From: Chiridota heheva
Taxonomy: Eukaryota > Echinodermata > Holothuroidea > Apodida > Chiridotidae
Reading direction: 5' to 3'
DNA: 64,000 nt
Assembly (NCBI GenBank): GCA_020152595.1
Contig: JAIGNY010000085.1
Location: forward strand, 1 to 64,000
Translations under genes and position numbers: made by a program
Part shown: piece by piece, positions 58,363 through 64,000 of the stretch
Position numbering within the stretch: position 1 is the first letter of the stretch
Layout: every line of letters begins with the position of its first letter
The notes under the pieces: model-generated
What the model was told of the DNA's origin: nothing
The model's input: only the letters and a program-made list of their open reading frames with translations
Database searches by the model: none

Positions 58363-60590
58363 TGTATGAATGAAATTTCCAGAAAATGAAGAAAATTTCA
58401 CGAAAATGTAGGAACTTTTACTAAAATTGATGAAAATTTCTCAAATAAGAAGACAAATTTCCCGAAAATTGAAGAAGATATCCCAAAAATGAAGGAAATT
58501 TCATGAACATTGAAGGAAATTTACCGAAAATTGAAAACGTTTCGAAAATTGATGGAGGTTTCTCGAGAACTAAAGATTGAAGAAAATGCCTTGGAATCTG
58601 AATTTGATTTTCAAAATTAATTCGTTAGACCTTTATCATTAAAAGGAGGGGGAATTATCCTCTGGTCCCAGTTCCTACGCCACTGTTCTGTTCAATATCT
58701 AAGGAGCTTTGTGGTGAATATAACATCTCTATCTGTCCATATACAGTTAAATAAGGTATTTGTTCTATAACACATGTTAAAATGTAGATCCCGACTTGCT
58801 ATTATTCAAAATGTGCGTGTGGGTCATAGGTGGGATGACATGTGGATCATAATGTTGGGTGGCATGTGGGTCATAGGTGAGATGACATGTGGATCATAAT
58901 GTTGGGTGGCATGTGGGTCATAGGTGGGATGACATGTGGATCATAATGTTGGGTGGCATGTGGGTCATAGGTGGGATGACACGTGGATCATAATGTTGGG
59001 TGGCATGTGGGTCATAGGTGGGATGACACGTGGATCATAATGTTGGGTGGCATGTGGGTCATAGGTGAGATGACATGTGGATCATAATGTTGGGTGGCAT
59101 GTGGGTCATAGGTGGGATGACATGCGGATCATAATGTTGGGTGGCATGTGGGTCATAGGTGGGATGACACGTGGATCATAATGTTGGGTGGCATGTGGGT
59201 CATAGGTGGGATGACACGTGGATCATAATGTTGGGTGGCATGTGGGTCATAGGTGGGATGACATGTGGATCATAATGTTGGGTGGCATGTGGGCCATAGG
59301 TGGGATGACATGTGGATCATAATGTTGGGTGGCATGTGGGTCATAGGTGGGGTGGCATGATAATGGGTAGAGGGTTGGATTGCGCATACGAAATATGGTG
59401 CAGTATAACGTGGGACAGGGTGGGATGGAATAGTGGGTGTAATGGCGAACGTGTTAACTGTCGTATGTGAAATAGTTTTGGGGTGGTGTGTGAGACAAAG
59501 ATGGTATGGCTTATGGCGCATAGTATGGAATATCATATGAGGCATAAGGTGAGATGGATGGCATATGGTACATAAGTTAAAATGCCTGGCACGATGGTAT
59601 GTATGAATGAAATTTCCAGAAAATGAAGAAAATTTCACGAAAATGTAGGAACTTTTACTAAAATTGATGAAAATTTCTCAAATAAGAAGACAAATTTCCC
59701 GAAAATTGAAGAAGATATCCCGAAAATGAAGGAAATTTCATGAACATTGAAGGAAATTTACCGAAAATTGAAAACGTTTCGAAAATGCGGATCATAATGT
59801 TGGGTGGCATGTGGGTCATAGGTGGGATGACACGCGGATCATAATGTTGGGTGGCATGTGGGGTCATAGGTGGGATGACACGTGGATCATAATGTTGGGT
59901 GGCATGTGGGTCATAGGTGGGATGACACGTGGATCATAATGTTGGGTGGCATGTGGGTCATAGGTGGGATGACACGTGGATCATAATGTTGGGTGGCATG
60001 TGGGTCATAGGTGAGATGACATGTGGATCATAATGTTGGGTGGCATGTGGGTCATAGGTGGGATGACATGCGGATCATAATGTTGGGTGGCATGTGGGTC
60101 ATAGGTGGGATGACACGTGGATCATAATGTTGGGTGGCATGTGGGTCATAGGTGGGATGTTACGTGGATCATAATGTTGGGTGGCATGTGGGTCATAGGT
60201 GGGATGACACGTGGATCATAATGTTGGGTGGCATGTGGGTCATAGGTGGGATGACATGTGGATCATAATGTTGGGTGGCATGTGGGCCATAGGTGGGATG
60301 ACATGTGGATCATAATGTTGGGTGGCATGTGGGTCATAGGTGGGGTGGCATGATAATGGGTAGAGGGTTGGATTGCGCATACGAAATATGGTGCAGTATA
60401 ACGTGGGACAGGGTGGGATGGAATAGTGGGTGTAATGGCGAACGTGTTAACTGTCGTATGGGAAATAGTTTTGGGGTGGTGTGTGAGACAAAGATGGTAT
60501 GGCTTATGGCGCATAGTATGGAATATCATATGAGGCATAAGGTGAGATGGATGGCATATGGTACATAGGTTGAAATGCCTGGCACGATGG
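58363..60590. repeat. Higher-order repeat, copy 2 (~2.23 kb)
   Basis: Repeats A (58363-59599) then B (from 59600) of the preceding unit. The distinctive arm-to-array jump recurs at 59785, 2227 bp after the first. Only scattered substitutions and small indels separate the copies, for example a shortened gatgacatgg unit in copy 1 near 58025. Its end runs on into the full ~23-bp array rather than the broken fragment. Confidence 0.9.
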
Positions 60591-62195
60591 TATGTTGGGC
60601 ATATATGGTAGATAGAAAATATTGGATAGAAGATGGGATTGGTTAAAAGAGAAAGGGTGGGATATCATGTGGAACATGAGGTGGGTTGGCATAACAGACG
60701 TGGGGTGACATAAACGGGATAGTGCGTGTACGACATGGATGGCATATGGTACATAAGTTAAAATGTCACCTGGAGCATGTGGGTCGTATGCTGCGATGGA
60801 AAATATTGGATAAAGAAGATGGAATTGAAAATACAACATAGGGTGGGATGTCATATGGGACATGTAGGGTGGAATGCCATATGGGAAAAAGGGTGAAATG
60901 TCACATTGGACACAGGGTGGAATGTCACATGGAGCAGGGTGACATGTACATGATACTGGGTTTGGCGTACACGTATGCGACATAGCGTGGATTGTCGTGT
61001 GGGACATGGTTTGGGATGGTACATATGGTGAAATAGCATATGGGACATAGGGTGTGTTGTCATACGGGATATAGGGTGGTTTGTTATTAGGGGCATAGGG
61101 TTGGATGGCATGTGGGACAAAGGGTGGAATGGAACATACTGAATGAAGGTGGGAATGCGCATAAGAAAAAAGTTTGATACCATGTGGGACATTGGGTGGG
61201 TTCGAATGTGGGATAGGGTGGCATGTGTATAGAGGGTACGATGATATACAAATAAAGGATGGGTTGCGTGGGAGGATAACATTGGATAGTATATGGGCAT
61301 AAGATGAGATAAAGAGTTGGAAGAGTTGGAATGACATATGGAGCATAGGGTGCGATGGAATGTGAGACGTAGGGGTGGCATAGTGTTTTGAACATATGGG
61401 TGAAAGGTATTGTATAAGGGTGAGATTGCGTATACAAAATAGCTTGAAATATCATATGTGGATTGTTCGGCATATGGAATAAGGTAATATGCATGGGATA
61501 GTGGGTTTGACATTCACGTAAGCGAAATAGCGTGGGATGTCATATGGGACATAGTTTGGGATGGGGCATATGATGAGATGACATGTGAATTAGAATGGAA
61601 TGACATGTAGGACATATGGTGGGATGGCACGTGGAACACAGGTATGGTGGATATGATTGCGTACATGTATAATACAGAGAGTGGGTTGTAATATGAGTCA
61701 TGGGTGGAATGGCAAATGAGATATGGATGGGAGGGTATGTGAGGCATAATATTGTATGGTATATGGAACATATGGTGGGACAGACTCAAGGGTCGGATGT
61801 CAAATAGTACATAGGTTTTAGTGACGTATTGGGCATAGGGTGCGATGATATGGGTGACGTATTGTGGCAGCGTCAATGGTGTGTGTGTGTAGGGAGGGGA
61901 AGGAGGGGGGGGGGTGGCAACGACTCGAACATAATTTATTGCACAACTCCAAGGTAGTATAATTTCATATTGTTGCCTTTTAAGGAGTTTAAAAAACGCT
62001 GTCAAATTGTCAATGTTTAACCAATTTTGATGAAAGATTTTGTCACTTTCATCAAAATACAAATTTGTGAAGTATTTGTGGAATTTTCTTTTGTAAATGT
62101 TTTTTTAATGGGCGAATTTCAATATATATTCACAATACCCACAATCAAGTTTGAGCAAGATTAGTCTTTCCCATCATTTTCGCGACATATTTAAA
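60340..62195. repeat. Degenerate ~23-bp array and spacer (copy 2)
   Basis: Near-identical copy of about 51265-53134 (offset about 9070), with a deletion near 61640 relative to copy 1 and point differences. A 280-codon minus-strand frame at 60504-61346 exists only because one or two stop codons present in copy 1 are changed here. It is repeat-derived. Confidence 0.92.
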
Positions 62196-62480
62196 GGGGC
62201 ACTAGATCAAAAAGTGCGGTCGTGATTTCATCCCCCCTCCCCCCTCCAATCAAATGCTTATCTAGTACGCAACGGTATAGCAATTTTCTAATTAATATGA
62301 ATATTCAAGTGAACTTAGCTCTCACGTCTGTGGGCTATTGAGGCATGAAGTTTATCGATCTGTTGTGGAGAATATATCTGTGAAATTTGCATAAACGAGC
62401 GCCCCCACTTTTCAATTTAGTGTTCCCTTGATTAAAAAGCAAAGAGTTGCTTGGTTGGTTAAAGAAAAAGTTACAACTTT
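62195..62480. mobile_element. MITE-like segment, copy 2, and spacer
   Basis: Duplicate of 53135-53420, with AAAGGGGCACTAGATCAAAA at the left and tttagtgttccc at the right. It differs by about a dozen bases. Confidence 0.45.
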
Positions 62481-62483
62481 AAA

Positions 62484-64000
62484 GTCGTGTGACTAAATTC
62501 GTGTGACTTTAAAATCGTGTGGCTTTGAGTCGTGTGGCTTTAAGTCGCGTGGCTTTGAGTCGCGTGGCTTTGAGTAGCGTGGCTTTGAGTCGCGTGGCTC
62601 TGAGTCGCGTGGCTCTTGAGTCGCGTGGATCTGAGTCTCGTGGCTCTGAGTCGTGTGGATCTGAGTCGCGTGGCTCTGAGTCGCGTGGCTCTGAGTCGCG
62701 TTGTTCTGAGTCGCGTGGCTCTGAGTCGCGTTGTTCTGAGTCGCAAGGCTCTGAGTCGCGTGGCTCTGAGTCGCGTGGCTCTGAGTCGCGTGGCTCTGAG
62801 TCGCGTGGCTCTGAGTCGCGTGGCCCTGAGTCGCGTGACTTTTAGTCGTGTGACTCTAAGTCGTGTGACTCTTAAGTATTGTGACTCTTAAGTCTTGTGA
62901 CTCTTAAGTCGTGTGTCTCTAAGTCGTGTGTCTCTAAGTCGTGTGACACTAAGTCGTGTGACTCTTAAGTCGTGTGACTCAATAAGTCTTGTGACTCTAA
63001 GTCGTGTGACTCTAAGTCGTGTGACTCTAAGTCGTGCGACTCTAAGTCGTGCGACTCTAAGTCGTGCGACTCTTAAGTCGTGCGAATCTTCAGTCGTGCG
63101 ACTCTTGGAGTGGTGCGTCTCTTGGAGTCGTGCGACTCTTGGAGTCGTGCGACTCTAAGTCGTGCGACTCTTGGAGTCGTGCGACTCTTGGAGTCTTGCG
63201 ACTCTTGGAGTCGTGCGACTCTTCAGTCGTGCGACTCTTAGGTAAATCGAAGCTTAAGTCGTGCGACTCTTAAGTCGTCGCGACTCTTGTCGTCGTGCGA
63301 CTCTTAAGTCGTCGCGACTCTTAAGTCGTTCGACTCTAAGTCGTGCGACTCTAAGTCGTGCGACTCTTAAGTCGTCGGCGACTCTTAAGTCGCGGCGACT
63401 CTTAAATCGTTCGACTCTAAGTCGTCGTGCGACTCTAAGTCGTCGCGACTCTAAGTCGTGCGACTCTAAGTCGTCGCGACTCTAAGTCGTGCGACTCTAA
63501 GTCGTCGCGACTCTAAGTCGTGCGACTCTTAATCGTCGCGACTCTTAAGTCGATGCGACTCTTAAGTCGTCGCGACTCTTAAGTCGTATGCGACTCTTAA
63601 GTCGTCGCGACTCTTAAGTCGATGCGACTCTTAAGTCGTCGCGACTCTTAAGTCGTGCGACTCTTCGAGTCGTGCGACTCTTCGAGTCGTGCGACTCTTC
63701 GAGTCGTGCGACTCTTCGAGTCGTGCGACTCTTCGAGTCGTGCGGCTCTTCGAGTCGTGCGGCTCTTCGAGTCGTGCGGCTCTTCGAGTCGTGCGGCTCT
63801 TCGAGTCGTGCGACTCTTCGAGTCGTGCGACTCTTCGAGTCGTGCGACTCTTCGAGTCGTGCGACTCTTCGAGTCGTGCGACTCTTCCAGTCGTGCGACT
63901 CTTCGAGTCGTGCGACTCTTCGAGTCGTGCGACTCTTCGAGTCGTGCGACTCTTCGAGTCGTGCGGCTCTTCCAGTCGTCGCGGCTCTTCCAGTCGATGC
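62484..64000. repeat. 15- to 17-bp TCG-rich array, evolving, runs off the window
   Basis: This is homologous to the array at 53421 but much longer and graded. It has 15-bp GAGTCGCGTGGCTCT units to about 62835, TCTAAGTCGTGTGAC units to about 63060, and TCGTGCGACTCTTGGAG units to about 63240. A mixed zone of TTAAGTCGTCGCGACTC follows to about 63650, then regular 17-bp TCGTGCGACTCTTCGAG units to 64000. Many units are palindromic (GAGTCG-TG-CGACTC; AGTCG-TCG-CGACT). Open frames are artefacts of the period. Confidence 0.96.

Noticed and set aside
60504-61346. 280-codon minus-strand open frame, the longest in the window
   Set aside because: It lies wholly within a degenerate ~23-bp tandem array. 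It is His/Pro/Met/Ser-rich without any domain, and the near-identical copy at 51427-52436 is broken into shorter frames. The openness follows from purine bias of the repeat.
63640-64000. Regularly spaced palindromic units, briefly considered as a CRISPR-like array
   Set aside because: There are no unique spacers; the units are contiguous 17-mers grading from a 15-bp satellite in a eukaryotic context.

Overview
This is eukaryotic, repeat-dominated, AT-rich nuclear DNA. GT-AG introns, a tRNA-derived SINE, LINE 3' ends, MITE-like elements and very long tandem arrays all point to an animal genome. The repeat style and the coding remnants are most like a marine deuterostome invertebrate (echinoderm, hemichordate or cephalochordate). 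I cannot decide among these from sequence alone. Nothing bacterial, no CRISPR array, no rRNA and no intact tRNA gene was seen.

Layout. 1-6.7 kb: an old internal duplication followed by a 2.6-kb array of about 40 nearly identical 65-bp units. 6.7-18.4 kb: the only convincing host gene, an eight-exon plus-strand aldo-keto reductase of about 357 residues. Its introns hold a 28-bp array, a 22-bp array, a 5'-truncated LINE with a perfect 11-bp target-site duplication, and other repeats. Exon 4 is out of phase with exon 3 exactly where the catalytic histidine should lie. 18.4-28.0 kb: repeats, clusters of GTGGCCAC-centred palindromes, one minus-strand exon resembling the C-terminus of an integrase-core protein, a SINE, a perfect 49-nt palindrome, and two (TA)n tracts totalling over 500 bp.

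28.0-33.8 kb: a 5.8-kb element bounded by inverted repeats of about 160 bp, a candidate 3-bp target-site duplication and TGACGTCA-rich subterminal repeats. It carries the decayed remains of one long protein: an N-terminal Cys/His region, a large conserved core, a PIN/FEN1-like nuclease motif set and a C-terminal eight-cysteine (CXC-like) finger. The protein family is recognisable as a common uncharacterised invertebrate family. The TIRs argue that it is the product of a DNA transposon, and the architecture recalls the Academ superfamily. This is the most interesting object in the window.

33.8-48.3 kb: intergenic repeats, including two more SINE copies, four dispersed copies of a GGGGCACTTTT-rich repeat (two of them at 18.7 and 25.3 kb), a paired 0.3-0.6-kb repeat, a LINE tail inserted in a minisatellite, a second array with a 65-bp period and a MITE candidate.

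48.3-64.0 kb: a satellite-of-satellites. A macro-unit of about 5.5 kb contains inverted TTTTCG arrays around a unique core, a 47-bp array, a degenerate ~23-bp array, a unique spacer with a MITE-like element, and a 15-bp TCGTGTGGC array. It is followed by a second, expanded copy holding a dimeric higher-order repeat of about 2.23 kb. The terminal 15-bp array drifts into palindromic 17-mers and runs off the window. All long open frames in these arrays are by-products of repeat periodicity.
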